Positions 49,101-59,830 of a DNA stretch of 64,000 bases are shown here, piece after piece. The DNA is from Nematostella vectensis (lineage: Eukaryota > Cnidaria > Anthozoa > Actiniaria > Edwardsiidae). Numbering within the stretch: position 1 is the stretch's first letter; every line of letters begins with the position of its first letter. The position numbers and the translations under genes were made by a program. The DNA lies in contig NC_064039.1 in NCBI RefSeq assembly GCF_932526225.1, forward strand, positions 12,790,139-12,854,138. The letters run 5' to 3'. Under the pieces are notes generated by a model. It saw only the letters and a list, made by a program, of their open reading frames with translations, ran no database searches and was not told the origin of the DNA.

Positions 49101-52100
49101 CAAGGTGGTCATTTAATTAATCTTTTCTTGTATTATTGTTAGGGAAGGGGTGCCCTTTGGGTTAAAAAAGCAGCTTCTAAATCTACCAAGAAGGATCTTA
49201 TTCAGAGTCTGTAAAATCTCTTTTGCCACAGAAACGACACCATTTCAAAAATGCATCCTGTGAAAATAGTCAAAATAATCTCTTTGAATCAACGGTACCT
49301 CTAGCTATCCCTTGGACTTTGACAGTGAGGCAGCCAAATATGGTACTTCTGAAAGAAGACTTGGTGAATTACTTTAGCTGGCTAATAGAGGCTGGCCACC
49401 TGAAAAAGTACTGCTGTACTACTTGTTACTACTAGTAATACTGTCGTGTTTTATTTCTCATCCAGAGGCGTATATTACTGCTGCACTACTTGTTACTACT
49501 AGTAATACTGTCGTGTTTTATTTCTTACCCAGAGGCGCATATTTTGGAAGACGTGAACAAGTGTGTGCAGGCCCTCCAGGAACGTGATGTAGAGTCACTG
49601 GACCGGACGGCCGGACAGATTCGCGGTCGGACACAGCGGGTGGATGACGTGGTGACGTCTGAGATGGAAAATTACCAAAAGGGGCCGTACACTGACAATG
49701 TGCACCACGCAGTCAGAGTCATGAGGGAGGAAGGTTAGCGGCCGTAAACGACAGTTAACGCTCTCACAAACATGCACAAAGCATCCACTCCCATCAGCTA
49801 ATTCAAGCCAATAACTGAGGACCTTTTTACCAAATACTGATAATAGACTATAGACATTAATCATGGGTGCACATGGTGGTTATTTAGAAGTCTCATTGCA
49901 AAATGGCATTTGTATTTTCAAAAGCACATCAAAAGTGTGTGGTTGACATTTTACCCATGCTCATTTGCTCTACTTGCATATAGTTTGAGACTAGTTTGCA
50001 ACAGAAGCCAAAAATAAGAAGAATTTACTTTCTTGTTGCGTTAAATGGAATAGATGTTATTCATGAATGCTTTGTTGAAAACTGAAAACTGCTGATACTG
50101 AGCATACCCGTACCCAGGGGGGGCACCCCCCCCCCCAAACAACGGCTGAAGGTCCACTTTTGGATCTCAATTGACGTGCTATTTGTAGACGGCGTAAACT
50201 ATAAAGCTTGTAATCTATAAAGCTTAAACTAGATCACTCTTGTATGTAGTCAAACTCGACAATAAACGTCCCGTGGAGATACTGCAAAGGCATAAAAAAT
50301 CCCCATATGTTTTTTCGGGGGTGGGCTCACTCCCCTTCCCCCCCCCCCCCCCCCCCCCCCCCGGAAAAAAATTGGGTCCACTTTTTCGGATTTCGCCCCC
50401 CCCCCCCCCCCCCCCCAAAGAAAAATCTTGAGTACTGCTGAGAACCTTTGTACTGACAATACAATATTCGTGAGTTTGAATGAAACGTGATGGGACTAAC
50501 AAGGGATCATATTTATTGTCCGTAATGTGTTTGCAGTGATTCCCCATTTCGCGAAGGCTGTGGAGCAGTCTGTTGGTGAGCTCCACAAGGGTCCCAACTC
50601 AAAGCCAGACGAGCCCAAGTTTGTTGATGCCTCAAAGCTGGTGCGTGAGCTTAAAACCATTTTTTAATGCTCAAATCTAGATTATCTTTCCTTTCCTGTT
50701 CCTGTTGTTGCTGACCTGCCTTAACAAGACCATACTTCGTACTTCCTTAACCATGTTTGCTTCTAGGTTTATGAGGGTATTCGTGACATCCGCCGTGCAG
50801 TGATGGCTGGAAAGGTAAAAGCTTCGACCCACGGAAATGATTGATCGTTATTTGCTGTTACACCTCATATATGGTGATTGATGAGTTTGTTCTGCTTTGC
50901 AGAGGGGAGCTCGTAGCCCGGACATGGAGGATGCCGCACAAGCTCTGTTTGCTGAGGCGCAGGCTAAAGCGCGGGAACAGGCCGCTTATGACGCCCTCAA
51001 GGCCAGCGGTGAGTACCAAAAGGCGCGGGAATAAACTGCTTATGACGCCCTCAAAGCCAGCGGTAAGTTCCAACAGGCGCGGGAATAAACTGCTTATGAC
51101 GCCCCCAAAGCCATAGGTAAGTTCCAATAGGCGCGGGAATAAACTGCTTATGACGCCCTCAAAGCCAGCGGTAAGTTCCAACAGGCGCGAGAATAAACTG
51201 CTTATGACGCCCTCAAAGCCAGCGGTAAGTTCCAACAGGCGCGGGAATAAACTGCTTATGACGCCCTCAAAGCCAGCGGTAAGTTCCAATAGGCGCGGGA
51301 ATAAACTGCTTATGACGCCCCCAAAGCCAGTGGTAAGTACCAAAAGCGCGGAAACAGGCTGCTTAAGGCGCTCTAACCCAGTGGTAAGAACCTACAAGCT
51401 CTTGTACTGAATTACGTGACATCCTTTTCAGGCAAAGTGCAGATCGAGCTGCGTGGCGAGGGAGGTGATGATGAAGGTGGCATGGGCACGGCGAGTATCC
51501 GTGTAAACGGCGTCGAGTACTGCCCGTGTAAGACTGGCCATAACATCGTGGTGCTGGATCCCACGGGCGAGGTCGCCGCTGTCAAGAGCTTCAATACGAA
51601 CGCGGGTGAAGGCGCGGACATGGCACGCTTCCTGGAGGAGTTACCCGACGATCACATGGTCCTCGTGGCCACACAGGACTTGACAGGAAAAGAACAAGGT
51701 CTGTCAGTTTTATTTCCGAGTTTCTACAAACAAAAAAATCAATTTCGGCGGTTAAGGCCCAATTTATACGTTGCGCTTCTGCCGTGCCGAATCCAATTGT
51801 CTATTTGTATCGAGACAAATACATTCAGACGTCGCAGTAAATAAGTCGCGCTCAATAGGTTGCGAGTAGTAAAAGTTGATTTGATGCGGAATTTCTGTTG
51901 CACAAAATAAAACAAAGATGGCATTTGATTCGGCACATCAGAAGCTCGACGGTTGAATCGGTGTCGTGCTTTTGCCGTGCAGCGCGACCGGTGCAGCCGC
52001 ACTAAGTGCCGTGCCGAACTCAATTCTGCCGTGCCGAACTTAATTGATTCAGACGTCGAACTGTTCATATGTGCGCAATCCAAACAATTGGCTTCGGCAC

Positions 52101-55100
52101 GCCAGAAGCGCGACATTCTAACAACTCGCGTAATTCTAACAACTATGCTTTATTTCTTTTGCATATTGATTTTTTTAAATAAAATGCTGCAGTCTTACAT
52201 CTGTCAAATAGGATGCTTTGAATATAGTTTCACCCTTGCAAATAAACTCTCTTACAACGAATAATTTAGCCACGTATTATAGAGTACAGTGTGGGTTCGG
52301 TATCAAGTACAGCTAAAGGCGACCTGTCCAATGCTGATGCGTTGTCCCTGTTTCCAGGAAACAACGCCCACCTCGCTGCTAAGGCCTTGGAAGCCTTAGG
52401 CGCCCCTAAAGGCTCCGCAAGCCCCGTCTATAAGAGCTCGTTTGCGCTTGCCGGGTGTACGGGGCCGACCAAGAGATACTGGAGTACGGCAGAGATACGA
52501 CCCAGATACCAGGGGCCGTCAATCATCGCTACTATCATCCCCACCCCTGCAGCTCAAGCAGGTAACAATAAAGGAACAAGCCAGTTCTTTTGTATGGAGT
52601 TCCACGTATTGTGGCTTTTCCAGAAAGTCGAACAATTATATAATGGAACCTGGCTCTAAGGATATCCGCTTCAAATGGGTTTTCACTGTAATTTATTTTC
52701 GTGACCGACTACAAAGTCATAGTGAACTAAAAAACTATACTCAGCAGCATCATATTGGCTTCTCTAATTAGTGGAGGCACATTATACAGATGTTTATATC
52801 AGGTGTAAGTGTGATTTCAAAGACTATTTCCTCTTCAGTGCTCGGGTAACGTATCTCACACTAATCCGTACTAATCCGAGTAAATTATGGTGATAGTATC
52901 TGAATTAGAAGTAGTATTTGTGTGGTTTAATTTAGTTCTAAAATAAATTTAGAGGTTAAAAGCAAACAAAGAAATCACAGCGTATTATGCTGTAACACAC
53001 CAAAGTGTAGTTCACGGCTTAATGAAAACCATTATATTAACTTGTAATAAACGTAAAATAAAGTAATAAACTCAGGTCGGGTCAAGGTGGCAATCTTTGG
53101 ACTTATGCCCGAGTTTCATGAGCTCATTTATGGGCACTTCTAACGGCCGGTATGGGCCGGTGCAATAGCTAATGGGCTAACATACTGTTTAATACGATCA
53201 GGTCAAATCAAGGTTGCAATCAAGGCAGAAGGTGCGGACGACCCCAACTCTACCGGCCGCACCTCCATGAAGGTAAACGGCATCGAGCGATCCCCCATGC
53301 AGCGAGGACACAATGTGGTGATCCTAGACAGCGCGGGAAACTTCATCATGGCCACACACTTCGACACGGCTGACTCGACCAAGGGAGATGGTGCTAAAAT
53401 GGCCAAGTTCCTGGACAACCTGCCTAAGGAACGGATGGTGCTTATGGCCACCCAGGGCACTACCGGTATGTTGACATAGAAGCTTTTGTTGCCTCTCACG
53501 GCTTATATTTTGTTTCGTTTCCTAATCTAGTCTGTCAATGCCTCCTTAGGCATGGCTGTGAACGACGCCAAATGCAGGCTCTATACTGGCATTATAGTAC
53601 CCAGCTCTCACACACAAGTTCTTACCTCTGGAAAAATGGTCTCGAACGATGCCATTTGCTCGCTCTAAAGAAACCATTTACTAATCTTTTACTCACTCTA
53701 GGCACGGCCGTGAACGACGCCAAATCCTCGCTCTATAACCTCGGCGCACAAGGCAACGTACACCCCGGCTTCCACGCCTCGTGGGCGTTCGCCGGCTACA
53801 CGGGGCCAGAGAACGTCAAGTGGGCAAAGACCGTCACCAAGGCGCGATACGAGGGCCCAGCGGTCATCAACGAAATGATCACGACGCCGGCCGCCGAGAC
53901 TGAGCTCAGTAAGTAATACCCATACATCCCTGTGTGAACAACACTAGCATTGTTTAGAAAAAAACATACAGAACTAGCATATTTTTGGCAAATATACACG
54001 CAGCGCATGCAGTGTTATCCTGTTTGCCAAACTGCGTGACTCTTCGAGGTGCTTCGCCCTCATTTCCTTGGTATTGTGGTCAGCCAAATAGGCTTTAGGA
54101 CACTTAGAACAAAATGAGCATTTACTTATCAACGAGATAAGTTTGGGGGTTCTAATTTTGTTTACCTTGATGATATTTAACGCGGGTAAAGGTACAAATG
54201 CATCTTGGTTCGAAGTTTGATTTACGCGGTAGAAATATAGTAAGGATCGTTCAAAGTACTTTGTATCTCGTGCTAGGCTTGATGCAGGAATCTGAAATCG
54301 AGGCTGCCTCGGATTATGAGCCGGTGTCCGACTACGAAGGCGCTCCAGGCCATTACTCTGAGTACGAAGATAACGAAGACGACCCAACCAAGAGCCTGTC
54401 CAAGAGAAGCGCAAGGGTAATATACGATATAAAGGGCGATAAACAATATAACATTGAAAAGAGTTCGCCTAATTTGGTGTCTCTTGCACTTTACACGCGA
54501 GTTCCTTTGGTTTTCTCACAGAGCCGCTCATTCCAGGGTATTTCTGCCCCGTCCCAACCACACGCGCACATACACCATACACAAGTACAATTCTAGACTT
54601 GCTCGTTCTCTTTGCAGTTTCTGGTCTGCGTTCTTTCCTTCCCTTCCAACATACACACGCGCATATACGCATGTGTAGTTCAATTCTAGTGGGGCACCCC
54701 CCTCCCCTCGAAACCACACGGGCATATACAGCATACACTCGTACCACCCTAATGCTATCGTACTAACTCCATATGCCCACCCCCCCCCCCCCCCCTCCAC
54801 TCCCCGAAACACACGGGCATTTACAGCATACACTCGTATTACCCTAATGCTATCGTTTTAACTCCATATGCCCACCCCCCCCCCCCCTCCACTCCCCGAA
54901 ACACACGGGCATTTACAGCATACACTCGTATTACCCTAATGCTATCGTACTAACTCCATATGCCCCCCCCCCTCCACTCCCCGAAACACACGGGCATTTA
55001 CAGCATACACTCGTACCACCCTAATGCTATCGTACTAACTCCATATGCCCCCCCCCCCTCCACTCCCCGAAACACACGGGCATTTACAGCATACACTCGT

Positions 55101-58100
55101 ACCACCCTAATGCTATCGTACTAACTCCATATGCCCCCCCCTCCACTCCCCGAAACACACGGGCATTTACAGCATACACTCGTATTACCCTAATGCTATC
55201 GTACTAACTCCATATGCTCCCCCCCTCCACTCCCCGAAACACACGGGCATTTACAGCATACACTCGTATTACCCTAATGCTATCGTACTAACTCCATATG
55301 CCCCCCCCCTCCACTCCCCGAGACACACGGGCATTTACAGCATATACTCGTACCACCCTAATGCTATCGTACTAACTCCATATGCCCACCCCCCCCCCCC
55401 TCCACTCCCCGAAACACACGGGCATTTACAGCATACACTCGTATTACCCTAATGCTATCGTACTAACTCCATATGCCCCCCCCTCCACTCCCCGAAACAC
55501 ACGGGCATTTACAGCATACACTCGTATTACCCTAATGCTATCGTACTAACTCCATATGCCCCCCCCTCCACTCCCCGAAACACACGGGCATTTACAGCAT
55601 ACACTCGTATTACCCTAATGCTATCGTACTAACTCCATATGCCCCCCCCCCCTCCACTCCCCGAAACACACGGGCATTTACAGCATACACTCGTATTACC
55701 CTAATGCTATCGTACTAACTCCATATGCCCCCCCCCCCTCCACTCCCCGAAACACACGGGCATTTACAGCATACACTCGTATTACCCTAATGCTATCGTA
55801 CTAACTCCATATGCCCCCCCCCCCCTCCACTCCCCGAAACACACGGGCATTTACAGCATACACTCGTATTACCCTAATGCTATCGTACTAACTACATATG
55901 CCCCCCCCCCTCCACTCCCCGAAACACACGGGCATTTACAGCATACACTCGTATTACCCTAATGCTATCGTACTAACTCCATATGCCCCCCCCTCCACTC
56001 CCCGAAACACCCGGGCATTTACAGCATACACTCGTATTACCCTAATGCTATCGTACTAACTCCATATGCCCACCCCTCCACTCCCCGAAACACACGGGCA
56101 TTTACAGCATACACTCGTATTACCCTAATGCTATCGTACTAACTCCATATGCCCCCCCCCTCCACTCCCCGAAACACACGGGCATTTACAGCATACACTC
56201 GTATTACCCTAATGCTATCGTACTAACTCCATATGCCCCCCCCCCCCTCCACTCCCCGAAACACACGGGCATTTACAGCATACACTCGTACCACCCTAAT
56301 GCTATCGTACTAACTCCATATGCCCCCCCCTCCACTCCCCGAAACACACGGGCATTTACAGCATACACTCGTATTACCCTAATGCTATCGTACTAACTCC
56401 ATATGCCCCCCCCTCCACTCCCCGAAACACACGGGCATTTACAGCATACACTCGTATTACCCTAATGCTATCGTACTAACTCAATATGCCCCCCCCCCCC
56501 CCTCCACTCCCCGAAACACCCGGGCATTTCCAGCATACACTCGTATCACCCTAATGCTATCGTACTAACTAACTCCATATGCCCCCCCCCTCCACTCCCC
56601 GAAACACACGGGCATTTACAGCATACACTCGTATTACCCTAATGCTATCGTACTAACTCCATATGCCCCCCCCCCCCTCCACTCCCCGAAACACACGGGC
56701 ATTTACAGCATACACTCGTATCACCCTAATGCTGTCGTACTAACTCCATATGCTCTCGTTTCAGTCCCTGTTCCGCGCTCTACCCGAGGCTGAGAAGATC
56801 AAGATCGAGGAGCTGACGCAGGGCCTGATGAGTGAGCGCAAGGCGCTGGAGCGTGAGCTTACCAAGTGGGACGAGTCTGGCAACGAGATTATCGTGCTCG
56901 CCAAGAAGATGTGCATGATGATGATGGAAATGTCCGACTTTACCCGGTGAGAGGGATTACATTTTATCCCTGTGTAACATAACTGAATACAATAGAAATT
57001 GCAGTTAAAAACTAGTTATTTAACAAGGGAACTACCGGGTCAGTACGCAGCTCTTACAAGCTGCAATTTGATTGGGCAAATGAACAATATCCGCACCTCG
57101 ACACAAAGAACGAGAAGAATAGAGACAGAAGAACTCCTTTGTAGAGCAAAGATAATAGGAGACAAAGCAGCTGCGTACTTACTCGAACTACCGTTACTGA
57201 ACTAATAAAGCCCCCCTCCCCCCCCCCCTATCTAAATAACGCCTCCCCCCTATCTAAATAACGCCTCCCCCCTATCTAAATAACGCCTCCCCCCTATCTA
57301 AATAACGCCTCCCCCCCTATCTAAATAACGCCTCCCCCCTATCTAAATAACGCCTCCCCTCCTATTTAAATAATGCCTCCCCCCCTATCTAAATAACGCC
57401 TCCCCCCTATCTAAATAACGCCTCCCCCCCTATCTAAATAACGCCTCCCATCTTACGAGCGCTCCCCCTAAGCTCACAAGTTTGTAATGAACGCCCCTCT
57501 CTAACAAACTCTCCCTTCCCTCCCTCCTCCCCAGCTTAAAAACAAACGATATAGGAATTTTGGTAATAAAAATCAAATTTAATTAATCTGCGTTTGGCAT
57601 TTCCTGGGTGCTTAACACTGGGTGTTTAACTGGGTGCTACGCAGGCTATAATCTAAAGTGATCCTGACTGTGACTAGAACCCCACTGACTTGAGTTTGTT
57701 ATATTTTTACAGTTTGTAAAGAACGCCCCTCAATTCAAAACGCCTCCTATTTTACGCCCCCCCCCCCCTCCCCCCCCTCGTACCATCTTTAATTTAATAA
57801 ACGCGCCGGGTGTTTATTAGATCATTTACGGTACATGTCTCGGAGTAATGTGCGAGTGCCTTCTCGTAATCTAACACCTCGTCTGTTTGCAGAGGAACCG
57901 GCCCACTGAAGACCACCATGGACGTGATAGAGGCCGCCAAGGTATTCCACTCCATCCCATGCATGCATGCATCCTATGCTTCAAGGCCCAGCTCTATTAT
58001 TATATCGGTAGACTAATCTACCTTCTGGGGAATATCTTATTATCTTACATGCGTGTATAATCTTTCTTTTCTCGTTTGCACAGCGTATCGCCAGAGCTGG

Positions 58101-59830
58101 TGCAAAGATGAACAAGCTCGCCCAACCTATCGCTGATCGGGTGAGTGTCTACCTGATTGTCTGTCTTGTCTACAAGAACGCCAGTCCGCTTGTCCGTCCG
58201 TCCGTCCGTCCGTCCGTCTTTTTCTTTTTGTTTGACTGTGCATCTCGTGTGTTTCTCAGTGTCCCGATTCGAGTTCCAAGAACGACTTGTTAGCGTACCT
58301 TCAGCGCATTGCGCTCTACTCGCATCAGCTGACGATCACGAGCCGAGTGAAGGCCGACGTGCAAATGATCAGCGGGGAACTCGTCGTTTCTGGGGTAAGC
58401 CATATCCAACCCTCTCCTCTGTGTACCGCCCTTGCGCCCTCCTATCTAAGGGTATAGGATATATTAAGGTGTATACTGAAACCCATAGATATGGATAATG
58501 CATATAATGTATACCACAGGGGCTATGACATGATGGGCTATGATGTATAAAAAGGACCATTAAAGATGTTTCGATTAAGAGTTCTGTTCTCGTTTTAGTT
58601 GGACAGCGCGACATCTCTGATCACATCCGCTAGAAACCTGATGAACGCCGTCATTCTCACCGTCAAAGCATCCTACGTCGCATCCACAAAGGTATGAAGC
58701 ACCGCACGTTAAGCACACTCGTGAAAAGAGGGGGAAGGGGGGGGGGATGGTTGAGATGGTGTCAACCAAAGGAGAGATGGCTGAGTCATTGGTAGCACTC
58801 GCACGTGAAAACACACTCGTGAAAAGAGGTGGGAAGGGGGGGATGGTTGAGATGGTGTCAACCAAAGGAGAGATGGCTGAGTCATTGGTAGCACTCGCAC
58901 GTTAAAACACACTCGTGAAAAGAGGGGGGAAGGGGGGGGATGGTTGAGATGGTGTCAACCAAAGGAGAGATGGCTGAGTCATTGGTAGCACTCGCACGTT
59001 AAAACACACTCGTGAAAAGAGGGGGGAAGGGGGGGATGGTGTCAACCAAAGGAGAGATGGCTGAGTCATTGGTAGCACTCGCACGTTAAACACACTCGTG
59101 AAAAGAGGGGGGGAGGGGTTGATGGTTGAGATGGTGTCCACCAGATGAGAGATGGCTGAGTCATTGGTAGCACTCGCACGTTAAAACACACTCGTGAAAA
59201 GGGGGGGTGGGGGGTGGATGGTTGAGATGGTGTCAACAAAAGGAGAGATGGCTGAGTCACCACTGAACCACTTGGTTTAAGCAAGAGACTCCTCGTTTTG
59301 TTTATCCAGACATTATTATGTGTAGACATTACCTCTAAGATTTCTTTTCTTATTTAGCATTCATCAGACGCCGTCTCAAATATTGTTAGTACGACTTAAT
59401 GTCACCAGGACAAGTGAAAATAAAATAATTATTCTCTCTACAGCCTCATATGAACTATTCGTCAATGCAACACTCTAACTTTCGTTCTAACCATTTTAAA
59501 ATTAAATATTTAAAAAAACCTAACCTTTTACGTTCGCGAAGTCGCTATCACTTCTCTCCTCAAAGATAAACAATGCCATCGTGAATGTGTAATTTCCAAA
59601 TTGCTTACGTTTACTTGCCGCTTTCGCAGCACAAGTCTGGTAGCGTCAAATCACCTGTGGTGTCGTGGAGAATGCGTGCTCCTGAAAAGAAACCGCTGGT
59701 CCATCTTGAAGCGCAAGACGAGCGCCTTGCCGATCTTCAGCGCGCCGATCAAGTCCGACAAGAATCTCCCATTCAAGCACTCAGCGAGTTCGACACTGCC
59801 GAGCGCCGACGGAAGCCCGACTTCTACTAG
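43192..59830 (+). CDS. CTNNA: Alpha-catenin with two inserted ILEI/FAM3-type domains
   Basis: It links beta-catenin/cadherin to F-actin at adherens junctions. 26 exons (1274 residues): 43192-43320, 44531-44720, 45172-45338, 45662-45781, 46120-46209, 46308-46481, 46628-46831, 47205-47294, 47664-47816, 48366-48458, 48885-49041, 49533-49733, 50537-50640, 50767-50814, 50903-51008, 51432-51698, 52358-52561, 53202-53465, 53702-53908, 54277-54416, 56765-56946, 57893-57941, 58084-58140, 58260-58394, 58599-58691, 59630-59830. Phases match throughout. The N-terminus (WDPKTLEIRT, LEPLVHQ/VTTLVNQ) begins the vinculin-like beta-catenin-binding region. The M region runs to about 640 (EKQVRVLTEAVDD, ILEDVNKC, DRTAGQIRGR). 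The linker carries the insert (676-989) and an acidic stretch (DYEPVSDYEG). The actin-binding domain is 1037-1274 (SGNEIIVLAKKMCMMMMEM, LQRIALYSHQL, SATSLITSARNLMNAV, SPVVSWRMRAPEKKPLV). Without the insert it would be about 960 residues, near the family norm of 906. The first intron uses a GC donor. Confidence 0.95.
49409..49545 (+). repeat. 67-bp tandem duplication carrying a 3' splice site
   Basis: Two adjacent copies of TACTGCTG-ACTACTTGTTAC, then TACTAGTAATACTGTCGTGT, TTTATTTC, a YCCAG acceptor and AGGCG-ATA. The reading frame continues only from the second acceptor (exon at 49533, EAHILEDVNK). The first acceptor (exon at 49466) would add 67 nt and shift the frame. Confidence 0.9.
50107..50436 (+). 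mobile_element. GTGCGAAA/GGTCCACTTT repeat family, copy with long C-runs
   Basis: Intronic copy in alpha-catenin (between 49733 and 50537). It shares ordered blocks with 18590-18925 (GTCCACTTTTGGATCTCAAT, CGACAATAAACGTCCCGTGG) and has C-runs at about 50337-50362 and 50396-50416. Confidence 0.75.
50980..51392 (+). repeat. 54-bp array copying an exon end and its 5' splice site
   Basis: The end of the alpha-catenin exon ending at 51008 (GCTTATGACGCCCTCAAGGC then CAGCG) with its donor GTGAGTACC is followed by seven tandem copies. GT donors sit at 51063, 51117, 51171, 51225, 51279, 51333 (54 bp apart) and 51384. Copies read GGTAAGTTCC or similar. Extending the exon into the first copy reads GCG CGG GAA TAA, a stop. 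Confidence 0.93.
51432..52561 (+). other. ILEI/FAM3 domain 1 (two exons) within alpha-catenin
   Basis: Exons 51432-51698 and 52358-52561 encode residues about 676-832. Diagnostic features of the ILEI/PANDER/GG family: a strand with RVNGVEY, then GHNIVVLDPTGEVAAVKSFN, ADMARFLEELPDDHMVLVAT, QD, a helix (HLAAKALEALGA) and the second half SSFALAGCTG, RYQGPSIIATIIP. Relatives are FAM3 cytokine-like proteins, the POMGNT1 stem, and CEMIP/TMEM2, all extracellular or luminal. This copy has three cysteines (YCPC, AGC). Both outer junctions and the inner intron are phase 1. Confidence 0.88.
51771..52113. mobile_element. MITE in the intron splitting ILEI domain 1
   Basis: The left end TGCGCTTCTGCCGTGCCGAA then TCCAATTG is mirrored by the right end CAATTGGCTTCGGCACGCCA then GAAGCGCGA. 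Internal GCCGTGCCGAA words repeat near 52009 and 52028. About 343 bp with no coding capacity. Confidence 0.87.
53202..53908 (+). other. ILEI/FAM3 domain 2 (two exons) within alpha-catenin
   Basis: Exons 53202-53465 and 53702-53908 encode residues about 833-989. The layout parallels domain 1: MKVNGIERS, RGHNVVILDSAGNFIMATHF, DT, AKMAKFLDNLPKERMVLMAT, Q, then ASWAFAGYTG and ARYEGPAVINEMITTP. It keeps the same internal phase-1 intron as domain 1, so the pair arose by tandem duplication of a two-exon unit. It has no cysteines, which suits a reducing cytosol better than secretion. Confidence 0.88.
53540..53675 (+). pseudogene. Two decayed copies of an ILEI exon start
   Basis: Upstream of the exon at 53702 (GGCACGGCCGTGAACGACGC) are CTCCTTAGGCATGGCTGTGA then ACGACGCCAAATG at 53542-53573, and ATGGTCTCGAACGATGCCAT then TTGCTCGCTCTAAAG at 53636-53670. 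Both resemble the first 35-40 bp of that exon. The first retains its acceptor AG. Neither keeps the remaining exon, so they look like dead duplicates. Confidence 0.72.
54690..56758 (+). repeat. Minisatellite of about 84 bp carrying branch-point and acceptor-like signals
   Basis: About 24 units in the alpha-catenin intron 54417-56764. Each has TACTAACTCCATATG, a C-run, CTCCACTCCCCGAAACACAC, GGGCATTTACAGCATACACT and CGTATTACCCTAATGCTATC. Unit length varies with the C-run. The final TACTAAC (56738-56744) lies about 20 nt before the real acceptor at 56763-56764, so the array appears to have grown from the native branch-point region. Confidence 0.95.
57225..57450. repeat. 23-bp minisatellite
   Basis: About ten units of CCCCCTATCTAAATAACGCC plus TC in the alpha-catenin intron 56947-57892. 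A second C-rich tract lies at 57757-57778. Confidence 0.9.
58707..59262. repeat. Minisatellite of about 90 bp, six units
   Basis: Units of ACACTCGTGAAAAGAGGGGG, a G-run, GATGGTTGAGATGGTGTCAA, CCAAAGGAGAGATGGCTGAG and TCATTGGTAGCACTCGCACG in the last alpha-catenin intron. The proline/serine-rich minus-strand frames over it are repeat artefacts. Confidence 0.92.

Noticed and set aside
51953-52264. 103-codon frame between ILEI half-domains
   Set aside because: It overlaps a MITE with clear terminal inverted repeats and has no domain.
54288-54416. Alpha-catenin acidic-linker exon starting after GATGCAG at 54287
   Set aside because: From phase 1 this acceptor reads into TGA at once; the AG at 54275-54276 keeps the frame.
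58707-59329. Proline/serine-rich minus-strand frames
   Set aside because: Produced by the minisatellite of about 90 bp in the last alpha-catenin intron.
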